NCBI GenBank assembly: GCA_948330435.1
Contig: CAOJBY010000006.1
Location: 84,926 to 148,925 of the forward strand
Length of the DNA stretch: 64,000 bases
Direction: 5' to 3'
Source of the DNA: an uncultured Lachnoclostridium sp.
Lineage (GTDB): Bacteria; Bacillota; Clostridia; Lachnospirales; Lachnospiraceae
The position numbers and the translations under genes are program-made. The notes under the pieces are model-generated. The model was not told the origin of the DNA. It ran no database searches and saw nothing but the letters and a program-made list of their open reading frames with translations. Shown here piece by piece: positions 8,253-16,346 of this stretch. How positions within the stretch are numbered: position 1 is the first letter of the stretch; each line of letters opens with the position of its first letter.

Positions 8253-8837
8253 TTACGCAAAAAGATCGATCCCTATTTTCAGCATTTCCTGATAAAATCT
8301 CACAGCCGGAAACCCCACAACCGTAGAGTAGGATCCCTGAATCTTTCGAATCCACAGAGCACAACCTCCCTGAATAGCATAGGCCCCTGCCTTGTCCATA
8401 GGTTCTCCTGTGCGAATATATTGGCGAATCCACTCATCTGTCATAGGGTACATGGAAACCTCTGTCCCATCTACAAAGTTGAGAATCACCTCTTTCGTGT
8501 CTGAATCTACAACCGCAACCCCGGTATACACCGTATGAGTAGCCCCTTCCAGTTCCTTTAACATCCGAAAAGCGTCTTCCTCATTGAGAGGCTTACCCAT
8601 AATCTCCCCCCGAAAGGACACAACTGTATCAGATCCAATGACTAAAGCATGTTCCTTAAGCTTTTCCGCAACCTCCATAGCTTTTTGCAGGGCAAGTTCT
8701 TTGACGACTCCATCTGGCTCCTTACAGGTACTGTGCTCTTCCCCGCAGGCGGGACAGACAGAAAAGCTCATTCCCATCTGTTCCAAAATCTCTTTTCTTC
8801 TGGGTGAGGCAGAGGCTAAAATCAGTTTTTTCGTCAT
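8253..8837 (-). CDS. maf: Maf-family nucleotide pyrophosphatase
   Basis: A 194-residue Maf/YhdE protein that hydrolyses non-canonical or pyrimidine nucleoside triphosphates to monophosphates. The hallmark LILASASPRRKEIL is at residues 5-18. The core IGSDTVVSFRGEIMGKP and the C-terminal GYAIQGG-type segment (AGAYAIQGGCALW) are present. Its ATG overlaps the stop of the LiaF-like gene by 4 bases, so the two are translationally coupled. It may influence septation, as Maf does in other Firmicutes; that part is from family knowledge. Confidence 0.93.
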   Translation of the reverse strand: MTKKLILASASPRRKEILEQMGMSFSVCPACGEEHSTCKEPDGVVKELALQKAMEVAEKLKEHALVIGSDTVVSFRGEIMGKPLNEEDAFRMLKELEGATHTVYTGVAVVDSDTKEVILNFVDGTEVSMYPMTDEWIRQYIRTGEPMDKAGAYAIQGGCALWIRKIQGSYSTVVGFPAVRFYQEMLKIGIDLFA

Positions 8838-9526
8838 TTGATATCTACTCCTCCAAAGACACAGGTTGCATTAATATACAAGGTATGGCAGGGAACCTCC
8901 GTAGGTGCCAGTGCCCGGTTGGATACACCGCCCAAAACCGGCGTGGACATCACTCTTACTACCACATTAGAAGGAACATAGATCTCAACACCGCCAAAAA
9001 TCGCAGTGGCATCAATCCTCACATCCCGTTCAATGACAGCAGAACGCAAATCCATGTTGACACCGCCGAACACCGCACTGACTGTAGCACCCTCAAAGAG
9101 CTGCCCGTCATACTGTACCTTTCTTCCATCAAAAACGCCGGATACATCCGAGCCGCCTGTTCCCGTTTTCTCAAAGGGAATCTGATTCCCCTGTTGATCC
9201 GTAATCTTGCGCTTTGTATTGCTTAAAAGAATACTAAGTCCTATGAGAATCAGGATTGCCGGAACCAGAAGCTTTCGAATCATAGAAAATGCCAGGATTC
9301 CCTGAGCTCCAAGAAGCAGGACAACTCCTACACATATTCCCGCTATATTGCCTCCATTTGGCCCATACTGTATCAGATTTATGATACAGGGGACCAGAAT
9401 AAAGAGTGTCCACCAACCCCGGAAGAATATATTGAAATCCCAGATACCAAGGTTACCGCCTGCATATCCGATCCCTATCAGAATCAAAAGCAGGCCCCAT
9501 ACAACATTAGAAATTTTATTTTTCAT
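8834..9526 (-). CDS. LiaF-like membrane protein (cell-envelope response domain)
   Basis: About 230 residues. The first ~105 residues hold three to four hydrophobic helices of the LiaI/LiaF type (VVWGLLLILIGIGYAGG and later). The C-terminal cytosolic or surface domain has four repeats with the FGGV or LGGV motif (AVFGGVNMDL, AIFGGVEIYV, PVLGGV, CVFGGVDIK), typical of the cell-wall-active antibiotic response fold. The ATG at 9526 has AGAGG upstream; a GTG at 9535 is a weaker alternative. No LiaRS two-component genes lie nearby, so a LiaF role in envelope stress is only suggested. Confidence 0.85.
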   Translation of the reverse strand: MKNKISNVVWGLLLILIGIGYAGGNLGIWDFNIFFRGWWTLFILVPCIINLIQYGPNGGNIAGICVGVVLLLGAQGILAFSMIRKLLVPAILILIGLSILLSNTKRKITDQQGNQIPFEKTGTGGSDVSGVFDGRKVQYDGQLFEGATVSAVFGGVNMDLRSAVIERDVRIDATAIFGGVEIYVPSNVVVRVMSTPVLGGVSNRALAPTEVPCHTLYINATCVFGGVDIK

Positions 9527-9731
9527 CTTTTGCACCTCTTTTTCTCTATTTATATAGAGTAATATATATTTTTTCCCTTGACAATAAAATTTTTCATTTT
9601 TTTTACTTTTCTTTTTGATAGTTTCGTATTACAATAGAGAAAATGTTTCCCACTGAAAATGGACAGACTAACAATGAATTTGGAAGCAAAAAATATTTAC
9701 AGAAAATATAAAGAAAGGAGTTTTACCTGAT

Positions 9732-9998
9732 ATGAAGAAATTTTTGAAATTTTTATGTTCTGCCGCTGTACTTTGTGCAACTGTAGCCGGAGGTATTTTC
9801 GCTTATAAGAAGTTTTTTGCTCCGGGGCCCTTTGATGATGATTTTGAGGAGGATTCCTCAGAAGAAGAAATTGCAGAAAGAGGCTACGTGTCTTTGAGCC
9901 CCTCTGAGGAGAAAACTGCCAAAGAGACTGAAGAAAGCGAAGAGTCCCATGAGGAAGCTTCCAAAGAGACTGCCCAGGAAGAAGCTGCTGAGGAATAA
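9732..9998 (+). CDS. Small single-span protein with acidic tail
   Basis: An 88-residue protein: short basic start (MKKFLKFLCSAA), one hydrophobic segment to about residue 26, then a low-complexity tail rich in Glu, Ser, Thr and Ala. It is probably membrane-anchored with the tail outside. AAAGGAG precedes the ATG at a slightly long spacing. It stands alone, with a strong terminator after it. Function unknown; many Lachnospiraceae carry similar short proteins with a single span and an acidic tail. Confidence 0.65.
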   Translation: MKKFLKFLCSAAVLCATVAGGIFAYKKFFAPGPFDDDFEEDSSEEEIAERGYVSLSPSEEKTAKETEESEESHEEASKETAQEEAAEE

Positions 9999-10028
9999 GC
10001 TTTCTGTGTGATACAGAATTCTTTAAAA

Positions 10029-10076
10029 GGACTGTCTGGAAATAGCTGATGCCTTATTTCCTGACAGTCCCCTTTT
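10029..10076. terminator. Strong bidirectional terminator
   Basis: A long stem pairs GGACTGTC.GGAAATA with TATTTCC.GACAGTCC (10029-10070). CCTTTTCT follows on the + side and an AAAAG run on the other. It separates the + strand small-protein gene from convergent trxA. Confidence 0.85.
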
Positions 10077-10124
10077 CTAATTGCTTCTTTCCGTTTGCAT
10101 CTCTGATGCAATTTTGCTATTCTA

Positions 10125-10433
10125 CTACACTTCCTCAATCATTTTGATAATCGCCGGCTTCTGTTGCAGTCCCGTCATCCGCTTTAATTCTTTTCCGTCT
10201 TTTATAAGAATTAATGTGGGATATCCGGATACCCCATACTCTTCCACCAGTGCCTTGTTTTTATCAAAATCTACTTTCAGGATCTGAACCTTGTCCCCAC
10301 AGGCCTTATCCACATCAGCCAGTACAAAAGCAAGCATTTTGCAAGGACCGCAGGTAGTAGAATAAAAATCCGCAAGAACAAGTCCTTCCTTTACACTCTG
10401 TCGAAACTCTTCTTCCATTACTTCTTTTAACAT
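10125..10433 (-). CDS. trxA: Thioredoxin
   Basis: A 102-residue thioredoxin with the classic CGPC redox centre (Cys28, Cys31), and GVSGYPTLILIKDG carrying the cis-Pro that faces the active site. The ATG at 10433 has AGGAGAG upstream; a longer open frame into trxB is rejected. It is the last gene of an operon that includes trxB and an arylsulfate sulfotransferase. TTCGPC replaces the usual WCGPC: the Trp before the first Cys is Thr, seen in some clostridial thioredoxins. Confidence 0.92.
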   Translation of the reverse strand: MLKEVMEEEFRQSVKEGLVLADFYSTTCGPCKMLAFVLADVDKACGDKVQILKVDFDKNKALVEEYGVSGYPTLILIKDGKELKRMTGLQQKPAIIKMIEEV

Positions 10434-10456
10434 AAGCTTCTCTCCTATCACATAGT

Positions 10457-11377
10457 TTATTTCAAATTTTGTATATAATGAGCTGCACTCTGGGCTGCTA
10501 TTGCTCCGTCTGCACAGGCAGTAATCACCTGGCGCAGGTTCTTCGTGATACAATCTCCCGCCCCGAAGATTCCGGAAACTGCCGTTTCCATCCGTTCGTT
10601 TATCTCCACATAGCCTTTCTCATCCAGTACGCCCAGTTCCCGAAAACAGTCGGTAGCCGGAATCTGTCCAATATACTCAAAAACCTGCTCACAGTTTACA
10701 CGGAAATCTTCTTTTGTCTCTTTGGAACGCAGGCGAACACCCTCCAGCTTTTTTTCACCGCAAAATTCCAGTACGTCATGTCCGGCATAAAGCTTCACGT
10801 TTTTTTGACTAAGGAGTTTATCACAGGCTATGGGATCTGCGGACAGCCTGGAGCGAACCACAACCGTTACGGATTTTGCAAATCCGGCCAGATAAACTGC
10901 TTCTTCCACGGCGGAATTTCCGCCGCCGATTACCACCACATCCTTATCCCTGCACCCTGCCCCGTCACAAATCGCACACCAGCTAATACCGTTTCCCACA
11001 TAGCGTTCTTCCCCTTCTGCCCCCAGCATCCGGGGGCTGGTTCCGGTACTTAAAATTACTGCATGGGCCGTATAAGTCTTATCTTCCTCCTGACAAATGA
11101 CGAGTTTTTCCTTTCCCATGTCCTGAATCTTAAGAACGGTCCTGTAATCAAACTCTACGTTTAACTCCTGGGTATGCTGGAACATGCGGATTGCCAGATC
11201 GGTTCCCTCCACCGTCCCCATCCCCGTATAGTTCTGAATCTCGCTGGTGTTGATTATCTTTCCGCCGGGCGCTAATCTGTCCAGCATCAGAACGGACAGG
11301 TTGGCTCTGGCTCCATACACAGCCGCCGTCATCCCTGCGGGGCCGCTGCCTATAATAATCAAATCATAATCTGCCAT
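10457..11377 (-). CDS. trxB: Thioredoxin reductase
   Basis: A 306-residue low-molecular-weight FAD enzyme that passes electrons from NADPH (or, in some clostridia, ferredoxin) to thioredoxin. The FAD-binding GSGPAGMTAA is at 10-19, the redox pair is Cys134/Cys137 in WCAICDG, the second nucleotide-binding loop is GGGNSAVEEA, and the C-terminal FAD motif is GIFGAGDC. The NADPH-type loop residues (VVRSRLSA) suggest NADPH use. It starts 21 bases after the sulfotransferase stop and is followed by trxA after 23 bases. Confidence 0.93.
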   Translation of the reverse strand: MADYDLIIIGSGPAGMTAAVYGARANLSVLMLDRLAPGGKIINTSEIQNYTGMGTVEGTDLAIRMFQHTQELNVEFDYRTVLKIQDMGKEKLVICQEEDKTYTAHAVILSTGTSPRMLGAEGEERYVGNGISWCAICDGAGCRDKDVVVIGGGNSAVEEAVYLAGFAKSVTVVVRSRLSADPIACDKLLSQKNVKLYAGHDVLEFCGEKKLEGVRLRSKETKEDFRVNCEQVFEYIGQIPATDCFRELGVLDEKGYVEINERMETAVSGIFGAGDCITKNLRQVITACADGAIAAQSAAHYIQNLK

Positions 11378-11398
11378 TATTATTGTCCCTTCCTGAAT

Positions 11399-13267
11399 CT
11401 AACAGGTGATTTTAATGCCTGTCTCATATTTCTTGTCATCTACAATTACTCTCACATCGAAAGTCCCCTTAAGTCCTGCTTTGTTCACATTTAAGGTAAT
11501 GTTTCTGGGATCTTTCTCTATAAATGTGCCGCAGCACAAGGCATTAAACTTATTTTTGGAGGTGGAAATAAAGTATCCATGCTCCTCCTGCTCATTTTCC
11601 AACATCAGCATCACAAGCTGGCCACCCTCAAAAATAGCTTTGAACACGAATCGATCCGCTTCCTCCGTAAGCTTCGCCTCATAACGGTAAGGCAGCAGTT
11701 CCCCGCAGGGCTCCATGGGAATCAGGGTGTCAAATTCAGGTGTTATGCCCATGTGCCCCACACAGATTCCCTTTCCAAGGGGCAGGTTATCCTGTTCATG
11801 ATAAAGGGCCATTTTCTTTCCCCGATAGAAGTTCCCTTCTATCTTCATCTCCATAATAGCTTTTCCCCGAAGAATCTCTACCGTAATACTCTCCGCATGA
11901 ACATTGGGATCACCTTGTAGCAGTGCCGCCGGCTTCTCGGAAGCATGCTCTCCATAATATTGGATTCCTCCGGAGTGAACCAGATAGTGGTCTTCCCCAT
12001 ACCATTCTACATTTCCAATATAGGAAGAAAAGAACTCCTCTCCACGCTCCTTGCCGTATTGCCAGAGCTGCTCAATGGTCATTGTTTCCCGATCAATTTG
12101 ATATAATACACCTCTGGAAAAGCTGTCCCTGTTTAGGAGGAATTTTTCACGTATTTTGGAACGGTAGTGACCGTTGTCAAAACACATGATCCCGCCGTTT
12201 GGCGTAACCAGGCAGCCATGCTGCTCATAGGGCCAGTCAAAATCACCTTCTCCTTTTATGGTAAAGAAATACTTTCTCTTGTCCTCAGGCCAGGTCTCCG
12301 GATCACCCAGAATCCAATTTAGCTTTCCGGTATCATAATCAATATTAATGATGGCATCTACATGCCTGCCGGAAAGAGTGATGGAATTGGTATGCTTATC
12401 ATACCAAAGTGCATTGTTGTGGAACCAGTCCTTAGGCGTATATCCGCCGGAGGGACCTTCCCCCGGTACAAGGCAATCTTTCAGATCCCATGTCTTTCTT
12501 ATCTCGCCTGTCTCCCGATCCAAAAGGACGATTACATCCTCCACAGTCTCATATCCCGGATCCTCTGTGAGCACCAGAATATTTCCATCCTCCATCTCAC
12601 ACTGATCGTGATGATACCCACCGGGGATTGCATATTCTTTCACAATCTTTCCCATCAAGGTCATCTCATAAAGGCCGGACATATAGTATGGCATCTGCAT
12701 AACCCGTTCTGTTCCGATAAGAAAATTTCCGTTTCGAAGTCGTGCCATTTCAAAAATAACAGGAACCGTCAGATGCCAGCGCACATCTCCCTTGTAGTCG
12801 AAAGCCGTAGCACAGGCATTGAGGGACGGTGTCACAAAGATGAAGTCCTTCCCCGCATATTCCGGCTCTGTTTTCATAGAAAGCAGCGTTGGAACCTGCT
12901 CTTCCAAGGGTTCTGTCTGAATCGTAAGGCGATTGGCTCTTCCGCCATACAGCCGTATTTCTATCTGATTGGCATAATCCCCATAAAGACCGAGAATCGG
13001 AAGGATATGCTCCCTGGCTTTCGGGAAAGTATGTACAATCGTTCCCCTCTCTTCTTTTCCGAATATGGTAACTGTCACCGCCGTTTCCTCTTCCGTTCGA
13101 AAGGCAACCACCGCTGACAGCGGATTGATTAAATAAGGATTCACTCTGAGAAAGGGATGCTCCAGGGTATAGGTATCTGCCGCAAAGGCATCCAGCATGG
13201 AACGTTCCGCCTCATCCTGCCTTGCCAGCAGGCTCTCACAGAAGTTATAAGAAATCCTTTCTGTCAT
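11399..13267 (-). CDS. Arylsulfate sulfotransferase (ASST family)
   Basis: A 622-residue enzyme that would move a sulfuryl group from a phenolic sulfate donor to a phenolic acceptor without PAPS. The propeller region holds H220 (GGYHHDQCE), H283 (WFHNNAL), R301 (LSGRHVD) and H350 (YEQHG). These match the catalytic set known from E. coli AssT, with H350 in the place of the His that is sulfated; the 18-residue H-to-R spacing is identical. No signal peptide is seen, so the enzyme is probably cytosolic, unlike periplasmic E. coli AssT. It lies between a SorC regulator and trxB in the UlaA/UlaB PTS operon, an unusual context. Confidence 0.85.
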   Translation of the reverse strand: MTERISYNFCESLLARQDEAERSMLDAFAADTYTLEHPFLRVNPYLINPLSAVVAFRTEEETAVTVTIFGKEERGTIVHTFPKAREHILPILGLYGDYANQIEIRLYGGRANRLTIQTEPLEEQVPTLLSMKTEPEYAGKDFIFVTPSLNACATAFDYKGDVRWHLTVPVIFEMARLRNGNFLIGTERVMQMPYYMSGLYEMTLMGKIVKEYAIPGGYHHDQCEMEDGNILVLTEDPGYETVEDVIVLLDRETGEIRKTWDLKDCLVPGEGPSGGYTPKDWFHNNALWYDKHTNSITLSGRHVDAIINIDYDTGKLNWILGDPETWPEDKRKYFFTIKGEGDFDWPYEQHGCLVTPNGGIMCFDNGHYRSKIREKFLLNRDSFSRGVLYQIDRETMTIEQLWQYGKERGEEFFSSYIGNVEWYGEDHYLVHSGGIQYYGEHASEKPAALLQGDPNVHAESITVEILRGKAIMEMKIEGNFYRGKKMALYHEQDNLPLGKGICVGHMGITPEFDTLIPMEPCGELLPYRYEAKLTEEADRFVFKAIFEGGQLVMLMLENEQEEHGYFISTSKNKFNALCCGTFIEKDPRNITLNVNKAGLKGTFDVRVIVDDKKYETGIKITC

Positions 13268-13295
13268 ATATTCTCCTCTCCGGACAGCCTTTGTC

Positions 13296-14267
13296 TTAGC
13301 TGTCCCTCTTAGCCAGCAGCTTTTCCGCTATCCGGCTGTCTGTAATTAAACAATGAATTAATTTTCCTTTTAATGCGGCATAGATGGCATGGGTTTTATC
13401 AATTCCTCCGGCCACAGCAATCACATGAGGTATTTTCTTCAAATCCTCAAAGGAAATACCGATGATTTTATCATTGATAGGATCAGAAAGCTTGTTGCCA
13501 TCCTTATCCAGAAAATAACCGCAAAGATAGCCCACAGCTCCTTTTCTTATGAGCTCCCGTTTCTTATTCTCAGTCAGATATCCCGCCCAGGTACTTCTCG
13601 GCCTGTCTAAGGACACATCTGCAATTCCCGTCAGTGCATAATCTACAGAACGTATCTTATCCATAGTCTTCCGGATAATCGGTTCCCGCAAAAGTTCCTT
13701 TCTGACAATATCACTGTTTACATGCATGGGTGCATACAGCCGAACCGCCGTTCCCTGAAAAGCCTGGGCCATCCGTTCCGTCAGAGTCGTCACATCAATA
13801 TCCAGGTTGTAATCATCCATGCAGTTACCCATAAGCTGTAGTACCTGAATTTTTCTGGAAGAGGAGGGCTTTAGCTGCCGCACGGTCTGGTACATGGTTC
13901 TTCCCCATGACACACCGATGGAGTCTCCGTCTTTCAGGGTCTCATCCAGATAGCTGGCGGCCATTTCTCCAATCCGTTTGATAGAAATATTCGTGTTCTG
14001 ATTGTCATAGAGATCTGTGACCACCAGCGCTTCCTTTAGCCCGAATCTGCGTCTGAGTTCCGACTCCAGTGCTATAGAACGTTTCAGAGGATAATTAATC
14101 TGAAATTCTACAATATGTTCTTCCCGTGCAATGCGAAGAGCCCGGGATACCTTTGCCTTGGAAAAAAAGAGCATGTTGGCAATGTCCAGCTGGGACATTT
14201 CCTCTATGTAATACATTCTTGCAATCTCCGCAATCACGGCAAGCTCTTCTTCATCCATCTGCCTCAT
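13296..14267 (-). CDS. SorC/DeoR-family sugar-binding transcriptional regulator
   Basis: A 323-residue regulator. The N-terminal helix-turn-helix is at about 20-45 (EEMSQLDIANMLFFSKAKVSRAL). The sugar-phosphate-binding SorC domain begins near residue 60 and includes GVSWGRTMYQTV and later GVAG-like IAVAGGIDK. It lies inside the operon after the PTS IIB gene, so it probably senses a phosphorylated sugar made by that PTS. An inverted repeat at 16160-16182 over the operon promoter is a candidate binding site. Confidence 0.9.
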   Translation of the reverse strand: MRQMDEEELAVIAEIARMYYIEEMSQLDIANMLFFSKAKVSRALRIAREEHIVEFQINYPLKRSIALESELRRRFGLKEALVVTDLYDNQNTNISIKRIGEMAASYLDETLKDGDSIGVSWGRTMYQTVRQLKPSSSRKIQVLQLMGNCMDDYNLDIDVTTLTERMAQAFQGTAVRLYAPMHVNSDIVRKELLREPIIRKTMDKIRSVDYALTGIADVSLDRPRSTWAGYLTENKKRELIRKGAVGYLCGYFLDKDGNKLSDPINDKIIGISFEDLKKIPHVIAVAGGIDKTHAIYAALKGKLIHCLITDSRIAEKLLAKRDS

Positions 14268-14290
14268 AGTTCTTTCTCCACTTCAAATTC

Positions 14291-14578
14291 TTAATTCTCT
14301 ACAATTCCACTTTCTCTGAGTTTTGTCTCCAGTTCCTTTTTGTTCATCAGGTTCTTAAGACCAATTACCGTTGTCCCTTCCTTTACTTTCAAGTGACTCA
14401 CAAAGTTTTCCCCTACCACAATCAAATCATAATCATGTGCCGTAGACTTCGCTTCATCAATACTGGTATGATGAATGGTATGTTCAATACCCAGATTTTT
14501 TAATACCGTAGAGCAATTTTTCTTCAACAACTGAGAGCTTCCCATTCCACATCCACATGCAACTAATACTTTAATCAT
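14291..14578 (-). CDS. PTS IIB component, UlaB/SgcB type
   Basis: A 95-residue cytosolic phosphocarrier. The P-loop VACGCGMGSSQL holds the Cys that is phosphorylated by IIA and hands the phosphate to the incoming sugar. Its partner is the UlaA-type IIC gene 45 bases upstream. No IIA gene is seen in the operon, so IIA must be supplied from elsewhere. Confidence 0.88.
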   Translation of the reverse strand: MIKVLVACGCGMGSSQLLKKNCSTVLKNLGIEHTIHHTSIDEAKSTAHDYDLIVVGENFVSHLKVKEGTTVIGLKNLMNKKELETKLRESGIVEN

Positions 14579-14623
14579 AATTTTATCTTCCTTCCTTAGT
14601 TTAAACTTATAATATTTGCATTT

Positions 14624-16054
14624 TTACTCATCCATACCCAGGGTAAAATAATCCTTTTTGTTTTTCCGATATTGTATCTGAGGAATGATAAGCATTCCGA
14701 TTATGCAGAGCACTGCCCCCGGAACTGTCAGATACTTTATGATTGCTCCCATAGCAGGCCACAGAGTTGCCCAATCCAGGTTTCCTACATATCCGCCAAA
14801 TGGCCCCATCTGGAACAGCATAATCGCCACGGCACTTCCCAGCACCTGGAGAAGACCGGAACCCAGACAGCAGGCAACCAAAGCCTTGAAGCCGCCTTTC
14901 ATATTGGCATACAGACCAATGGTGGCATTGTCATAAAACAGCGGCACAAAGCCCGGAATAATCATGAGAGGGGACTTGAATATCAAAAGGCCCGCAATGG
15001 CGATAATCTGTCCTACAGCACCAAAGAGGAACCCTAAGGTAACTGCATTGGGATCTCCGAAAGAATAGGTTGCCGCACAGTCTACTGCCGGAAGTGATCC
15101 TTTCAAAATGGAACCGGAAATTCCCTCAAAGGATTCTACCATCTCTCCTACGAACATCCGGATACCGGTCTTCAGTACAACCAGGGATACGGCAAAAGAA
15201 GTACATCTCTGGAAAATATAGACCGGGAAAGCCAGCTTTCCAAAGTTCCCGTCATCTACTTCATGCATCATCTCCGGTCCCAGAATAACCATAATGACGC
15301 CAAAGAATAACAGCATAATCAAAGTGGTAGAAACTACATAGTCATCCAATACCTTTAAAGCACCTCCAAGCTTCAGCTCCTTGTGCTCCTCTTTTTTGTC
15401 TTTTCCCTTAAAAAGCCCGCCGAACCGGTAAGCAAACCATACGCCAAGCATCTGCTGATGGCCCACTGCAAAGCCTGAGCCCTCCGTCAATTCCTGAGTT
15501 GCTTCCACGGTCAGATTGGAGAATACAGACCAGTAGGTTCCGCAGAGCAGTCCAATCAATACAATTCCACCCATATTCCGAAGCTCCGGAATCAGTAAGA
15601 AGACAATCCAGGTAGCTACCGCAGACTGTTTTACCATAATATGACCTGTGGTAAACAGCGTCCTCACCTTTGTATACTTGCGGAAAAATACCAGCACAAT
15701 GTTCCAGATAAATGCAATCAAAAGTGTAATCATGGCAAAGGAGGTGGTAACTCCGATGCTCTCCAAAGCACTGTTCGCAGCTGTAAGTCCAAAGTTCGGA
15801 TCAATTACAACCGCCTCCACAGACCATTTTAACTGAATCCCCTTCAGAAGAGGATCTACCGTATTTTTCAACGAAGAAGCACCTAGCTGCAAGATCTGAT
15901 ATCCGACCACAGCTTTGATAAATCCGGCTGCAACCTCGTACCATTTTCTTTTTAACAGGATGTATCCCACAACAACGATAAGGCCGATAAAAATCGCCGG
16001 CTGCGATAGGATATTATTGAACATCACGTTCCAAATGTTTGTTATAATATTCAT
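14624..16054 (-). CDS. PTS IIC permease, UlaA/SgaT (ascorbate-type) family
   Basis: A 476-residue membrane permease with about eleven hydrophobic helices, beginning IITNIWNVMFNNILSQPAIF. The segment GSGFAVGHQQMLGVWFA matches the substrate-binding region of ascorbate-type IIC proteins. The real substrate is unclear: typical ascorbate genes (UlaD-F) are absent. The nearby isomerase and sulfotransferase point to another acid or modified sugar. It is first in a six-gene operon driven by the promoter at 16150-16178. Confidence 0.88.
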   Translation of the reverse strand: MNIITNIWNVMFNNILSQPAIFIGLIVVVGYILLKRKWYEVAAGFIKAVVGYQILQLGASSLKNTVDPLLKGIQLKWSVEAVVIDPNFGLTAANSALESIGVTTSFAMITLLIAFIWNIVLVFFRKYTKVRTLFTTGHIMVKQSAVATWIVFLLIPELRNMGGIVLIGLLCGTYWSVFSNLTVEATQELTEGSGFAVGHQQMLGVWFAYRFGGLFKGKDKKEEHKELKLGGALKVLDDYVVSTTLIMLLFFGVIMVILGPEMMHEVDDGNFGKLAFPVYIFQRCTSFAVSLVVLKTGIRMFVGEMVESFEGISGSILKGSLPAVDCAATYSFGDPNAVTLGFLFGAVGQIIAIAGLLIFKSPLMIIPGFVPLFYDNATIGLYANMKGGFKALVACCLGSGLLQVLGSAVAIMLFQMGPFGGYVGNLDWATLWPAMGAIIKYLTVPGAVLCIIGMLIIPQIQYRKNKKDYFTLGMDE

Positions 16055-16149
16055 CTCTTCCCTACTTTCTTGTGTAGAGCACTCTTTTGTACTCTGTAAA
16101 CCCTTTTCTTTGTTTTCAGTATTTCGTTTGTTCCACGCGTGTTAGGTTC

Positions 16150-16182
16150 ATCATAAAGTACAATTGAAACTTCGTCAATTAT
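16150..16182 (-). promoter_or_regulatory. Promoter and candidate SorC operator for the PTS/sulfotransferase operon
   Basis: On the minus strand TTGACG (16173-16178) and TATGAT (16150-16155) are separated by 17 bases. The inverted repeat ACAATTGA-7-TCAATTAT (16160-16182, one mismatch) overlaps the -35 region and spacer. That placement suits repression by the SorC protein encoded in the operon. The repeat is seen; its use by SorC is inference. Confidence 0.6.
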
Positions 16183-16246
16183 ATCCGAGTTTTTTGAAAT
16201 TAATTTCACTCATCACTTTTATAATTGTGCAACTCGATTCAGATGT

Positions 16247-16293
16247 AAAAAATAAAGCCCGGTTTTTGTGCTATTTGCACAAAACCAGGCTTG
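16247..16293 (-). terminator. Terminator after the isomerase gene
   Basis: On the minus strand AAGCCTGGTTTTGTGC pairs with GCACAAAAACCGGGCTT over a 5-base loop, then TATTTTTT follows. It isolates the isomerase gene from the downstream PTS operon, which has its own promoter. Confidence 0.85.
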
Positions 16294-16346
16294 CCCTTAT
16301 AACTCTTTCCATGCTTAAGGTTTTCAACACATATGCATGTAACTCT

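Noticed and set aside
9578..9583. TTGACA as -35 for the + strand small protein at 9732
   Set aside because: No -10 lies at suitable spacing on the + strand. The same bases fit a minus-strand promoter for the LiaF-like gene about equally well, so neither is asserted.
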